A stretch of DNA of 64,000 bases from Leptospira ilyithenensis (GTDB taxonomy: Bacteria; Spirochaetota; Leptospiria; Leptospirales; Leptospiraceae), in contig NZ_RQHV01000045.1 of NCBI RefSeq assembly GCF_004771005.1, positions 1 through 64,000 of the forward strand, given 5' to 3'. The notes under the pieces are model-generated. The model was not told where the DNA came from. It made no database searches and saw nothing but the letters and a program-made list of their open reading frames with translations. Of the stretch, positions 46,520 through 55,440 are shown one piece after another. Positions within the stretch are counted from its first letter, which is position 1. Every line of letters starts with the position of its first letter. The translations under genes and the position numbers were made by a program.

Positions 46520-47521
46520 TCACCTAACCTTGACTACAACCTTTCCTTTTGCACGCCCGCTTTCCACATAACTCATAGCTTCATTCGTTGCTGCGAAAGG
46601 AAATACCTTATCTATAACCGGACGTATAATCCCGGAATCAATGAGAGAAGTGATCTCGCTCAATTGATTTCCGTCTGCCCTCATAAAAAGAAAGGAAAAG
46701 TCTACGTTGAATCTTTTTGCCTTTTTCCTCATACTAAAACTCAAGAGTCGCATAATCAATTTCACTAACCACGGCGCTTGGATTTCTTCCGCAAAATCGG
46801 GGTCAGGTGGCCCAGAGATAGAGATGAGTTTTCCTCCGGACTTCAGGACTCTTAGAGATTTTTCAAGAGCCTTTCCGTCTTGACTATTCAAAACGACATC
46901 ATAATGACTCAGAACTTTTTCGAAATCCTCCTTCTTGTAGTCAATCACAACGTCCGCTCCGAGGCTCTTCACCAAATCCATATTGCCGGTACTTGTCGTT
47001 GTCGCTACCATTGCGCCCAAATGTTTCGCCAACTGAATCGCAAATGTTCCTACACCTCCGGAACCTGCCTGAATGAAAACTTTTTGTCCTTTCTGCAAAT
47101 TTGCTTTTTCAACTAGCGCTTGCCAGGCGGTTAAGCCCACCAGAGGAATGGACGCTGCTTCTTCCATAGTAAGCTCTTTAGGTTTAATCGCGAGGTCCTG
47201 CTCCTTCACAGCAATTAGTTCCGCAAAAGCACCGATCCTATGATCAGCCGGCCGTGCATAAATTTCGTCTCCGACTTTAAACCGTGTTACACTGGATCCT
47301 ACTTTAAGCACAACGCCCGCTACGTCATGACCTAATACAAACGGTGTTTTATAAGGCAAAATGAGTTTGAACTCTCCGTTTCGGATTTTGGAGTCCAAAA
47401 GATTGACTCCTGCGGCTGCAACCTGAACCAATACTTCGTCTTCTTGTATCTCCGGATCCGGCATTTCAATCGACTTTAATCGTGTCTTCTTCCCGTAATG
47501 ACTGACAATCTGTGCTTTCAT
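46520..47521 (-). CDS. NADP-dependent MDR oxidoreductase (quinone-reductase-like)
   Basis: A 333-residue medium-chain dehydrogenase/reductase without the zinc ligands, close to quinone oxidoreductases and enoyl reductases. The nucleotide motif is AGSGGVGTFAIQLAKH near residue 155, and the substrate-domain block is GVNLLDSKIRNGEF near 38. It faces the HxlR gene head-to-head; the 140 bases between their starts hold two copies of a 17-bp inverted repeat. Such enzymes often answer electrophile or quinone stress, and control by the HxlR protein is inferred. Confidence 0.9.
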   Translation of the reverse strand: MKAQIVSHYGKKTRLKSIEMPDPEIQEDEVLVQVAAAGVNLLDSKIRNGEFKLILPYKTPFVLGHDVAGVVLKVGSSVTRFKVGDEIYARPADHRIGAFAELIAVKEQDLAIKPKELTMEEAASIPLVGLTAWQALVEKANLQKGQKVFIQAGSGGVGTFAIQLAKHLGAMVATTTSTGNMDLVKSLGADVVIDYKKEDFEKVLSHYDVVLNSQDGKALEKSLRVLKSGGKLISISGPPDPDFAEEIQAPWLVKLIMRLLSFSMRKKAKRFNVDFSFLFMRADGNQLSEITSLIDSGIIRPVIDKVFPFAATNEAMSYVESGRAKGKVVVKVR

Positions 47522-47594
47522 GTTGTTTTCCTTAATATTAAAATATGTATGCTGTTACTGATTTTTTTAGTTCGGATTCTTGGGACTAAATTTT

Positions 47595-47611
47595 GATTGT
47601 AAAATGCAAGC
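47595..47611. promoter_or_regulatory. HxlR-type operator, copy 1 (imperfect)
   Basis: GATTGTAAAATGCAAGC matches the consensus ACTTGCA-N3-TGCAAGT with three changes. It lies 74 bases upstream of the MDR start and 51 bases upstream of the HxlR start. Confidence 0.45.
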
Positions 47612-47627
47612 AATACTGCATTAATAG

Positions 47628-47644
47628 ACTTGCAAAATGCAAGT
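47628..47644. promoter_or_regulatory. HxlR-type operator, copy 2 (perfect)
   Basis: ACTTGCAAAATGCAAGT is a perfect 7-3-7 inverted repeat, 18 bases before the HxlR start codon. It is the best of four copies in the two promoters. Confidence 0.7.
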
Positions 47645-47661
47645 AATAAAGAAGTTTTTTT

Positions 47662-48072
47662 ATGACTACAATTAAAAAAAGGTCGGATTGCCCGATTAGT
47701 TGTTCCCTCGATACATGGGGAGACAAGTGGTCCCTACTCATCGTCAGAGACCTGATGTTTGCAAAAGAATGCACCTATGGCGATTTTCTAAAATCGCAGG
47801 AAGGAATAGCCACCAACATTTTAGCGTCAAGATTACTGACGTTGGAAGAAAATAAGATCATAGAAAAACATGATCACCCCGATAGCAAAGCGAAGGTGTT
47901 ATATAAGCTAACCCGAAAAGGAATAGATTTGCTTCCTATACTGATTGAAATAAATTTATGGGCTGAAAAATATTCATCCATACCCGCAGATAGAAAGGCT
48001 ATGTTGAAAGAGGTAAAAAAAGATAAGCTCGGGTTCATCAAAGCAATGACCAAAGAATTGGAGCGGACCTGA
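47662..48072 (+). CDS. HxlR-family transcriptional regulator
   Basis: A 136-residue winged-helix regulator. The HxlR family start CPISCSLDTWGDKWSLLI (Cys at residue 10) and the recognition-helix region NILASRLLTLEENKIIEK are clear. The Cys10 position is the redox/electrophile sensor in several family members. It is flanked by an MDR oxidoreductase and an SDR, both preceded by the same inverted repeat, so it is the likely common regulator. Confidence 0.93.
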   Translation: MTTIKKRSDCPISCSLDTWGDKWSLLIVRDLMFAKECTYGDFLKSQEGIATNILASRLLTLEENKIIEKHDHPDSKAKVLYKLTRKGIDLLPILIEINLWAEKYSSIPADRKAMLKEVKKDKLGFIKAMTKELERT

Positions 48073-48159
48073 CATTTAGGAAAATCATGCTATCTGCTCA
48101 CTCACCAAACACCGAGGGGGTCGACTGATTAACGAGTAGATAGATCATCATAGTTTTAT

Positions 48160-48960
48160 TTATGTTTGATTCACTCTCTTCAAAACTGCGCCTTCAAAAG
48201 TATTATAGGCATACTGCTGTAGCGCCAGAAAAATCGATGCACCTTTCCCTACAGGATAGCTGAATTTAGGAACTCTTTCGTCCACAATCTTCACTACCTT
48301 ATCTACGACAGGTTCCGGCCCCGGCGCTTTATCAAATTCCTTTTTCATGTATGTTGAGATCTTGTGTCGGTATAAATCGTAATCATTTATATTCCCGGTA
48401 GCTCTAGTTGCATTTTCGCCGATATTGGTTTTGAAACCCATCGGTTCAACCATACACACCTTGATGTTGAATTGATTCAATTCAAACCGCAGTGTTTTAA
48501 AATATCCTTCCAAAGCATGTTTAGAAGCCGAGTAGAAAGCCACATTAGGAAGCCCGATCAAACCCAAGAAAGAACCTACTGTGATTATTTTTCCCTGTCT
48601 TTGTTTTCTAAAATGAGGCAACAACTCATTTGTGAATTTGACGGTTCCCCAAAAGTTTGTTTCGAATTGCTGTTTTCCCAATGCAACCGAGGTCTCTTCG
48701 GCAAGTCCCGTCACCAGATATCCTGCATTATTGATGAGCACATCCAATCTATCGATTTGGCTGAAGAGTTGCTTACCGAAAGATTCAATCGAGTTATCAT
48801 CGGAAATATCCAATGACAATAATTTGAAAGGCAGCTGGGATTGGTATTTTTTCGGATCACGACTCGTGCCGATTACATGATGACCCTTTTTATGCAGTCT
48901 GTTTGCGATAAGGAGTCCGATGCCGGAAGAAGCTCCGGTTACTAAAATTGTTTGTTTCAT
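48160..48960 (-). CDS. Short-chain dehydrogenase/reductase
   Basis: A 266-residue SDR when started at ATG 48960. The motifs TGASSGIG (10-17), NNAGYL near 82, the catalytic Ser in TVGSFLG near 132 and YSASK near 145 are all intact. The substrate is unknown. Two copies of the 17-bp inverted repeat lie upstream, shared with the HxlR/MDR gap, so it belongs to the same putative regulon. Its 3' end converges on the HxlR gene. Confidence 0.92.
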   Translation of the reverse strand: MKQTILVTGASSGIGLLIANRLHKKGHHVIGTSRDPKKYQSQLPFKLLSLDISDDNSIESFGKQLFSQIDRLDVLINNAGYLVTGLAEETSVALGKQQFETNFWGTVKFTNELLPHFRKQRQGKIITVGSFLGLIGLPNVAFYSASKHALEGYFKTLRFELNQFNIKVCMVEPMGFKTNIGENATRATGNINDYDLYRHKISTYMKKEFDKAPGPEPVVDKVVKIVDERVPKFSYPVGKGASIFLALQQYAYNTFEGAVLKRVNQT

Positions 48961-48981
48961 TTTTCTGGTGTCCACAATATT

Positions 48982-48998
48982 ACTTGTATTTCACAAGT
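48982..48998. promoter_or_regulatory. HxlR-type operator, copy 3
   Basis: ACTTGTATTTCACAAGT is a 6-5-6 perfect inverted repeat with half-sites ACTTGT/ACAAGT, 21 bases before the SDR start. Confidence 0.6.
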
Positions 48999-49014
48999 AT
49001 AGTCACGCAAATCC

Positions 49015-49031
49015 ACTTGCATAATGCAATT
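49015..49031. promoter_or_regulatory. HxlR-type operator, copy 4
   Basis: ACTTGCATAATGCAATT matches the consensus ACTTGCA-N3-TGCAAGT except at its last two positions. It lies 54 bases from the SDR start. Confidence 0.6.
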
Positions 49032-49122
49032 CATTTTTTTGATTATTTTATCGTTTAAGTTCGAAATAGTTCGGATTATCAAATTTCTACAGCCCTAGAT
49101 ATGGGCTCGGGCATATAAAAAA

Positions 49123-49142
49123 ATCCTTACTCCCATAAGGAT
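49123..49142 (-). terminator. Hairpin with T tract on the minus strand
   Basis: ATCCTTA and TAAGGAT pair around a six-base loop; on the minus strand the stem is followed by seven T. No minus-strand gene ends here, so it may insulate the SDR promoter from antisense transcription or be the remnant of a lost gene. Confidence 0.45.
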
Positions 49143-49187
49143 AAAGATTGCATTCTAAAAATCATAAATTAGATTATAGCGGATCAT

Positions 49188-49868
49188 ATGAAGAACAGAC
49201 TGCCGCAAGAAGAATCCTTACTGGTCCTATATTTTATTATTTATTCCATCATTGCAGGCTCAGTTCTGAGCTTCACAGACTTAAGCCCAGGTTGGAAGTT
49301 GTTCTCCCTCACTCTTTTCTTTCATATCAGTTTCCTTTCTTTGACAAAACCGTTACGTTGGCACATTCCTTTTCAAATTTGGAAGTTTCTATTGCCTCTT
49401 TCCATTCTGATGATTTTGCCAGACTGGTTCTTATCGGAAGTATTAGGCGTTTTGGTATTTCCTGAGGACGGGTTTTTCAAAATAGGAACTGTTGCAGGTT
49501 ATATGGCAGGACTCTGGGAGATTCCTCTTTTCATACTGGTCTATATAGGGATCAAATTGGAAGAGAAGTCCGTTTCCATACTCGGTACCTGCTTATGGGT
49601 GGCTTTTTTATCTCTGGCTATTTTCGGAGCGGCGGAAGCAACAATGTGGATTCTTACTTCCTGGTATGCTCAAAATGTAAAAATGATTGGTCATGTAGCC
49701 TTGTATGTTCTTGTTCCCGAAATGATTCTAGGAGTGACAACTTATCTGGCATACCAGGGATTTTCCGGAGGACCGTATATCATTCAAATAGGAATGGCCG
49801 CTTTGATTATGATTCAGTATACCGGTAGTCTTGCTATTTCCTATTTGGTGATAGAAAAAATCTTTTGA
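49188..49868 (+). CDS. Polytopic membrane protein of unknown function
   Basis: A 226-residue protein with about seven hydrophobic helices and very few charges: SVLSFTDLSPGWK at the first loop, FPEDGFFKIGTVAGYMAG in the middle, and GFSGGPYIIQIG near the end. A signal-like basic start (MKNRLPQEE) precedes helix 1. No motif I recognise; a bacterial carotenoid-cyclase-like or transporter-like fold cannot be judged by eye. It stands alone, without a clear ribosome site. Confidence 0.7.
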   Translation: MKNRLPQEESLLVLYFIIYSIIAGSVLSFTDLSPGWKLFSLTLFFHISFLSLTKPLRWHIPFQIWKFLLPLSILMILPDWFLSEVLGVLVFPEDGFFKIGTVAGYMAGLWEIPLFILVYIGIKLEEKSVSILGTCLWVAFLSLAIFGAAEATMWILTSWYAQNVKMIGHVALYVLVPEMILGVTTYLAYQGFSGGPYIIQIGMAALIMIQYTGSLAISYLVIEKIF

Positions 49869-49944
49869 AAAAGATATTTCTCAAAACAAGAACATTCTAA
49901 GCACGGGAAACAACTTTAGAAATGCTTGCTTCCAGAGCTTAAAA

Positions 49945-51216
49945 TTGAACTCTAGAGGGATGAATTTGTTTTTTCGTCGTGCTGCGGCATTTTTTCTAGT
50001 TTCCGCCGCAAGCCTTCTCATTGTTGAATTTGCACTTCGATTTTTCAACCCCCCTGCCCTACAGTATTATAGAGATGTAAAATTATTACATGCCTACCAT
50101 CCGGATTACGGAGTGAGTTTGCAGCCGAATGAAAGCAGATTTGTCCGACATTATTCCGGCGCCTGGGAAGGCAGGTTCACTACAAACTCTCTGGGACAAA
50201 GGGGAAAAAAAGAACCCGACCCCGATGTTTCGAAACTTCTTTGTTTGGGAGACAGCATGGTCATGGGATTCGGAGTCTCTGACGAAGATACATTTTGTTC
50301 CCAGTTGGACGGATTGGAACTCTCAGGAGAAAAATACCAAACGCTCAATATAGGTGTGGATGCTTACGGCTCGCTAGGAGCGGCAAAACGTTTGGAAGAC
50401 ATGACAAACCAATTAACAAAAGTTAAAGAAGTTTTGTTCTTTATTTCGCCGAACGATTTCACAATGCCGGAAGTATTACGCAACCAGGGAATCCTTCCCG
50501 ATGATGAAACGGATGCACTTCATGAAAACGATTTGGTCTGGAAAAGAAACTTCCACATTCAATTTGAAGCTACTCGAATCTCATTTTTTCTCCAAGCATT
50601 GAAGTTGGGATACGAACAAACCAAAGTCCAGATCACTATCTCCCAAGCTTCCGCCCGAACGGAAATCCAATCCTTGTTTACAAATCCCCTCCGATACATA
50701 AAAGAATCCTTTTCCAGAACTCCCAAAAAACCGATTTGCAACCTGACAAAATCGGAAACCGAAAATCAAATCTGCCCGGAGCCGAGCCTTGCAAGTGAAT
50801 TTCCATGCACGGACAAACCCTCTTCTCCTGAATCATTGCCCCCTCTACCGGATGTCACTATAGCAGCTTACGAAAGAATGATTGCACTCAGTAAAACAAA
50901 GAATTTTAAACTAACACCTGTTTTTTTACCAATGCAAATGGAAGAAATCTTTTGTTATGCCAAAGGCAAATATAGTCCCTTGGGAAATTATTCCATCCAA
51001 GCGGAATTCTTTTGGGAAAAAAAGAAAATCGATACGATCAAGCTCATACCTTATGTAAAAAAAATGTGCGGGGCACCGTTCCAAACGAAGACGGGAAAGA
51101 TCAGAAAAGCGGGGATCAAAGATTATTTTATTCCGGGAGATGGTCACCTAACCAAGATTGGAAACCGATGGGTTTCAGATGCGCTTAAGCAAGAATTAAG
51201 AAAAGGTATTCGTTAA
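49945..51216 (+). CDS. SGNH/GDSL hydrolase-like membrane protein
   Basis: A 423-residue protein with one N-terminal membrane anchor (FFLVSAASLLIVEFAL) and a GDSL domain: block I CLGDSMVMGFG near residue 94, block II NIGVDAYGS, block III FFISPNDF and the catalytic Asp/His pair in PGDGHLTKIG near 393. The start may be ATG 49945 or 49960. Its stop shares TAATG with the MBOAT gene, so the pair is a typical O-acetylation unit where the SGNH domain acts on a periplasmic glycan. The glycan is not known. Confidence 0.88.
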   Translation: MNSRGMNLFFRRAAAFFLVSAASLLIVEFALRFFNPPALQYYRDVKLLHAYHPDYGVSLQPNESRFVRHYSGAWEGRFTTNSLGQRGKKEPDPDVSKLLCLGDSMVMGFGVSDEDTFCSQLDGLELSGEKYQTLNIGVDAYGSLGAAKRLEDMTNQLTKVKEVLFFISPNDFTMPEVLRNQGILPDDETDALHENDLVWKRNFHIQFEATRISFFLQALKLGYEQTKVQITISQASARTEIQSLFTNPLRYIKESFSRTPKKPICNLTKSETENQICPEPSLASEFPCTDKPSSPESLPPLPDVTIAAYERMIALSKTKNFKLTPVFLPMQMEEIFCYAKGKYSPLGNYSIQAEFFWEKKKIDTIKLIPYVKKMCGAPFQTKTGKIRKAGIKDYFIPGDGHLTKIGNRWVSDALKQELRKGIR

Positions 51217-52646
51217 TGTTATTCAATTCCGCACATTATTTTATTTTTGCACCGATTGTAATTTTACTCTATTTTATTTTTCCAAAAAAGTTTCAGATGC
51301 CATGGTTGTTCATAGTCAGTTTGTACTTTTATGCGATATTCAGGGTTCCTTTTTTGCTTCTGCTTATCTTTTCCTTCATTGTCACCAAACTGGCAGTAGA
51401 TGCAATGGAACGAACGGATAAAAAAATAGCTAAAATATTCTGGTTGAATGTATCCATCTGGAGTAACCTGGGCTTACTTTTTGTTTTTAAATATCTGGAT
51501 TTTACCATTTCCGCCTGGAATAGTTTGTTTGGATTGAAGCCTTGTGATCCTAGTTTTGTTTCTTCTTTGGGAATCATTCTTCCCATGGGAATCAGCTTTT
51601 TTACCCTTCAAGCGGTGTCTTACGCGGTTGATGTGTTCCGAGGAGTGGTTCAACCTGCAAAATCCATATTTCACTTCGGACTATTCATTTCCTTTTTTCC
51701 CCAACTGGTCGCAGGCCCGATCCTCAGAGCAAGCGACGTTTTGACTCAATTTCTGGAACCGAAAGAATTTCAAAAAGAAAATCTGACCAAAGGACTCAAA
51801 CAACTGTTTTGGGGTGTTTTCAAAAAAACATTTATCGCAGACCCGGTATCTTATGTGATTGATCCCGTTTTCGGAGATCCGACTCAATATAGCGGAGTTG
51901 CGATCTGGGCTTCAGGTATTTTATTCGGAGTACAAGTGTATTGCGATTTTTCCGGTTATTCGGATATTGCAATCGGAACTGCCAGAATTTTAGGATTTCA
52001 TATTCCCAAAAACTTTGACAGACCATTCCTTTCGGGAACCCTCGGCGAACTTTGGAGAAGATGGCATATTTCCTTTTCCACTTGGTTGCGGGAATATGTT
52101 TATATCTTCCTAGGCGGAAGCAAACGCGGAGAAGTCATCACTTATATCAATCTATTTATTACTACTTTTGTATCGGGGATATGGCATGGAGCCGATTGGA
52201 CTTATATCATCTGGGGTGCAGCTCACGCAGGAGCAATGGTTATAGAAAGATTTGCGTTCAAGTTCAAAGCCGTAAAAAATGCCTGGGACTCAGTGCCTCG
52301 TGCAATCCAACCGATCTATCCGATTTTTGTTTTCGTAGTGGCGATATTTTTTTTCCGAGCAAGACCTACAGAAGCTTTTCCGAATGCATTGGATATCTCT
52401 TTTTTAATGTTAGGTCGTGCCTTCGGCTTCGCAGAAGGACAAATGTTCGATGTGCCCGTATCGCTTATTTCGGTAATTGCTTTTTTGCTTTTTGTTGATA
52501 TAGTTCAAAATAACAAAGAAGATTATTTCGACTTTATCACGGATCGTCCCGTATTTTTATACACGATCTGTTCGGTCATGTATATCACTGCCTTTCTCAT
52601 TTATAGTGTAACAGTATCCAGTCCGTTCCTATACTTTCAGTTTTAG
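51216..52646 (+). CDS. MBOAT family O-acyltransferase (AlgI-like)
   Basis: A 476-residue polytopic enzyme that passes acyl groups through the membrane to a periplasmic acceptor. The MBOAT core is present: LPMGISFFTLQAVSYAVDV near residue 123, GTLGELWRRWHISFSTWLRE near 271 and the active His in FVSGIWHGADWTYI near 318. It is translationally coupled to the SGNH gene. The AlgI group works with AlgJ/AlgX-like partners, which the SGNH protein probably replaces here. The acceptor polymer is unknown. A bidirectional terminator follows. Confidence 0.93.
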   Translation: MLFNSAHYFIFAPIVILLYFIFPKKFQMPWLFIVSLYFYAIFRVPFLLLLIFSFIVTKLAVDAMERTDKKIAKIFWLNVSIWSNLGLLFVFKYLDFTISAWNSLFGLKPCDPSFVSSLGIILPMGISFFTLQAVSYAVDVFRGVVQPAKSIFHFGLFISFFPQLVAGPILRASDVLTQFLEPKEFQKENLTKGLKQLFWGVFKKTFIADPVSYVIDPVFGDPTQYSGVAIWASGILFGVQVYCDFSGYSDIAIGTARILGFHIPKNFDRPFLSGTLGELWRRWHISFSTWLREYVYIFLGGSKRGEVITYINLFITTFVSGIWHGADWTYIIWGAAHAGAMVIERFAFKFKAVKNAWDSVPRAIQPIYPIFVFVVAIFFFRARPTEAFPNALDISFLMLGRAFGFAEGQMFDVPVSLISVIAFLLFVDIVQNNKEDYFDFITDRPVFLYTICSVMYITAFLIYSVTVSSPFLYFQF

Positions 52647-52687
52647 GTTTTTCCTTTAATCGGAGAACGAAACCATCCCTAGTACAT

Positions 52688-52730
52688 AAAAAAACCCGGG
52701 CGGAACCAAATCGGAACCCGGGTTTTCTTT
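52688..52730. terminator. Bidirectional terminator between MBOAT and lemA
   Basis: AAAACCCGGG and CCCGGGTTTT form a strong stem around a 16-base loop, with T after it on the plus strand and T (seven) after it on the minus strand. It serves both convergent genes. Confidence 0.9.
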
Positions 52731-52744
52731 TCGTTTAAATGAAA

Positions 52745-53335
52745 TTAGAATTGAACTTTAGGTGCGTTTTCAACTGCTTTTACATCTTCAACCGTGAATG
52801 TAGGTTTGCCTTCATAGCCGAATGCTTTGGCAGTGAGAACAGCAGGGAACTGACGAATATAAATATTATACTCTTTCGTAGCTTTGATAAAGCGGTTACG
52901 AGCAACTGTTACACGGTTTTCCGTACCTTCCAATTGAGCCATCAAATCTCCGAATCTTTCGTTTGATTTCAATTCAGGATAATTTTCCTGAACAACTAAC
53001 AGCCTGGAAATAGCAGAACCCAACTGGCCTTGTGCTTGGTTGAATTTTGCAAAAGCCTCCGGATCGTTAATCAATTCAGGAGTTGCTTGAATGGAACCTA
53101 ATTTGGAACGAGCATCTGCAATCCCTTGTATAATTTCTTTTTCTTGTTTGGCGAAACCTTTTACAGCGGCTTCCAAATTGGGAATTAGATCGGAACGTCT
53201 TTTGTATTGGTTGAGAACTTCAGCCCAAGCCGCAGTCACTTCTTCATCCAATTCCTGGATTTTATTATAACCGCAGTTAGTAAGAAGGGATACAAAGAGA
53301 AGAACAATCGAAAATCGTCGAATCTGTTTAATCAT
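52745..53335 (-). CDS. lemA: LemA family lipoprotein
   Basis: A 196-residue LemA protein with signal and lipobox LLTNC (Cys21). The helical core has the family blocks VTAAWAEVLNQYKRRSDLIPN near 34, EKEIIQGIADARS and the C-terminal TKEYNIYIRQFP. LemA proteins are coiled helical bundles in the cytoplasmic or outer membrane of many bacteria and are often next to a M48 or TPM gene, which is absent here. Role unknown. Convergent with the MBOAT gene. Confidence 0.92.
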   Translation of the reverse strand: MIKQIRRFSIVLLFVSLLTNCGYNKIQELDEEVTAAWAEVLNQYKRRSDLIPNLEAAVKGFAKQEKEIIQGIADARSKLGSIQATPELINDPEAFAKFNQAQGQLGSAISRLLVVQENYPELKSNERFGDLMAQLEGTENRVTVARNRFIKATKEYNIYIRQFPAVLTAKAFGYEGKPTFTVEDVKAVENAPKVQF

Positions 53336-53389
53336 AGAATGTGTTTACCTGATAGTTAGAGTAGGTGCAAGTGAAATTCGGGAAAAAAA

Positions 53390-54547
53390 TTAATATCGGA
53401 ATCGTTTCGTAGCCAAAAACCAGTTTTTTTCCTCATTTTCCAAATAGGAAACCAACTCCGAATCGGGAATTCCCCCATCCAAATATCGGAGCAGCATCCT
53501 ATCCCCGACAAGGAGTTCAATCGCGGGCTTGTCGGAACGAAATTCATACACACCTCTCAAATATTGAAATTCATTCGGAAAAAGTTCTTTCAGATTCTTT
53601 AAAAAAAACAGAGTGAAATAGAGGGAATGAAATTTTTTAGGATTCTTTATCAGTAGCTGATAACCTTCACATATTTGGTCTTTGAATTTATGGAATGTTG
53701 GTAAAAATCTAAGAGGTCTCATTAGAATTGCATTCGTTTGGTGGGCTTTCAAACGTTTGTCCAATTCTTCTTTTGCTTTCCCTATCAAATAAGGCGCTCC
53801 GAAAATTTCAAACGGTTTGGTAGTTCCTCTCCCTTCGGAAAGATTGGTTCCTTCCAAAAGACATTGTCCCGAATACACATAACAAGTATTTTGTGTTGGT
53901 ATATTTGGAGAAGGCGGCACCCACAACAAAGTCTGATATGATTTCGGATGATAAACTCCGATGGGAATCACTGCAATATCTACATTCAATTCAAATGTTT
54001 CGTTATAATAGTTCAGAAGTCCGGCAGGGCTTAACCCATGCCTGTGCAGGACGGAACGTACTCCCACAAATGATTCGAACTCCGCTGCAAGAGGGCTTCC
54101 TTCCACTTTGTCTCCGATCGGATTAGGAGAATCAACTACGATAAAAAGAGGTGCTTTTCCCGTTTCTTTTTTGAGTTTGGAAATCCCTTCTAAAATATAA
54201 TATGCAGTCGTTAAAAAAGTATAATACCTTGAACCGACATCCCTGATATCAATGACGATGATATCCAATCTTTGCAATACATCGCGAGAAGGAACAAGGC
54301 TATCTTCCTTGTCACCGTAAAGATTCACTATATTACAATCACCGAACAAGTAACCAAGTTCAGAGCCGCTCACTTGATCCTGCAGTTCCGCAAAAAGACC
54401 GTGTTCAGGTAAAAACAAAGTATCGATTTTAATATCTTCACTGAAAGAAATAAAATGATAATTTTTATTCCAACCAAACGCACTTTGGTTTGTTAAGATA
54501 CCCGCACTGCAACCGGTGAGTTTTTTAAGATTTTTTATAAACTTCAT
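53390..54547 (-). CDS. namZ: NamZ-type exo-beta-N-acetylmuramidase (DUF1343)
   Basis: A 385-residue protein of the DUF1343 family. NamZ removes N-acetylmuramic acid from the non-reducing end of peptidoglycan fragments. Family blocks: LPEHGLFAELQDQVSG near 47, DIRDVGSRYYTFLTTA near 100, DSPNPIGDKVEGSPL near 138, VLHRHGLSPAG near 166, and LEGTNLSEGRGTTKPFE near 232. No signal peptide is visible, so the protein is probably cytosolic and acts on imported fragments. It is the last gene of the 10-kb operon and overlaps tyrA by four bases. Confidence 0.9.
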   Translation of the reverse strand: MKFIKNLKKLTGCSAGILTNQSAFGWNKNYHFISFSEDIKIDTLFLPEHGLFAELQDQVSGSELGYLFGDCNIVNLYGDKEDSLVPSRDVLQRLDIIVIDIRDVGSRYYTFLTTAYYILEGISKLKKETGKAPLFIVVDSPNPIGDKVEGSPLAAEFESFVGVRSVLHRHGLSPAGLLNYYNETFELNVDIAVIPIGVYHPKSYQTLLWVPPSPNIPTQNTCYVYSGQCLLEGTNLSEGRGTTKPFEIFGAPYLIGKAKEELDKRLKAHQTNAILMRPLRFLPTFHKFKDQICEGYQLLIKNPKKFHSLYFTLFFLKNLKELFPNEFQYLRGVYEFRSDKPAIELLVGDRMLLRYLDGGIPDSELVSYLENEEKNWFLATKRFRY

Positions 54548-55440
54548 TTATGTTTTTGAATGATTTCCTTTGCAAAAAGGGATTTTTCCCAAACAGATCT
54601 GATCTTTTCCAAATCCGAATTACGGTTAGGATTAAAAATTTCAATTATCTCTTCCAAAGCTATTTTATAATCATTCAGTGAATTAAAAATATTAGATCTG
54701 TTTTCTTCAAAGATAGACAACCACATCTCAGGATTGGAACCGGCAATTCTCGACATATCGCGGAATCCACCACCTGTGATTGGTTTGGTGCTTTTTTCTA
54801 TTTGTTTTTTTGTAACCGGATTGGCAATGGCCGTGTTCACGAGTAAAGTCGATAAGATATGAGGAAGATGAGATAGATACGATAATGTTTCGTCATGTTC
54901 CTTTTCGCCCATCTCCAAAGTCCAGGAGCCGATAGCTTCCCAAAAGCTTCGAACCAAATCCACAGTTTCCGGTTTTGCTTTTTCGGGCTTAGTTACGATA
55001 CACAATTTATCCTGGTAGAGATCTTCTTTTGCCGCTTCCGGTCCGGAATGTTCCGAACCGCACATGGGATGCGAAGAAATATAATGATGAACCGTATCAA
55101 AATGGGAGTTCACTGCAGTAAGTATGGTTTCCTTGGTAGAACCCAAATCAGTATAAACGGTAGTTCCGCTTTTCGGAAGTTTCGGAATGGTTTCAATCAC
55201 AGACCGAACGGGTGTTGAAAACACAACAAAGTCGAAATCGGAAAACGTTCGAGTTTGATAAAACTCAGATTCGGTTAAAACGTCATGAGAAATATTTTTT
55301 TTTTGAATCGTCTGTTTTGAACTTTCCGAGCGTACAACACCGGTAATACGGATATTCGGAAACTTTTTCTTAATAGCAAGAGAGAGAGAACCTCCCATCA
55401 AACCCATCCCGAAGATCAGGACGTTTTTCCAACCGTTCAT
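54544..55440 (-). CDS. tyrA: Prephenate dehydrogenase
   Basis: A 298-residue NAD(P)-dependent TyrA that oxidatively decarboxylates prephenate to 4-hydroxyphenylpyruvate for tyrosine. The nucleotide motif is FGMGLMGGSL near 10, with SSHPMCGSEHSG near 122 and SHLPHILSTLL near 192. There is no fused chorismate mutase. It overlaps both pheA and namZ by four bases. Confidence 0.93.
   Translation of the reverse strand: MNGWKNVLIFGMGLMGGSLSLAIKKKFPNIRITGVVRSESSKQTIQKKNISHDVLTESEFYQTRTFSDFDFVVFSTPVRSVIETIPKLPKSGTTVYTDLGSTKETILTAVNSHFDTVHHYISSHPMCGSEHSGPEAAKEDLYQDKLCIVTKPEKAKPETVDLVRSFWEAIGSWTLEMGEKEHDETLSYLSHLPHILSTLLVNTAIANPVTKKQIEKSTKPITGGGFRDMSRIAGSNPEMWLSIFEENRSNIFNSLNDYKIALEEIIEIFNPNRNSDLEKIRSVWEKSLFAKEIIQKHK

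Noticed and set aside
48089..48142. Stem CTATCTGCTC/GAGTAGATAG in the hxlR-SDR convergent gap.
   Set aside because: The loop is about 37 bases and there is no T tract, so a terminator call is too weak to list.
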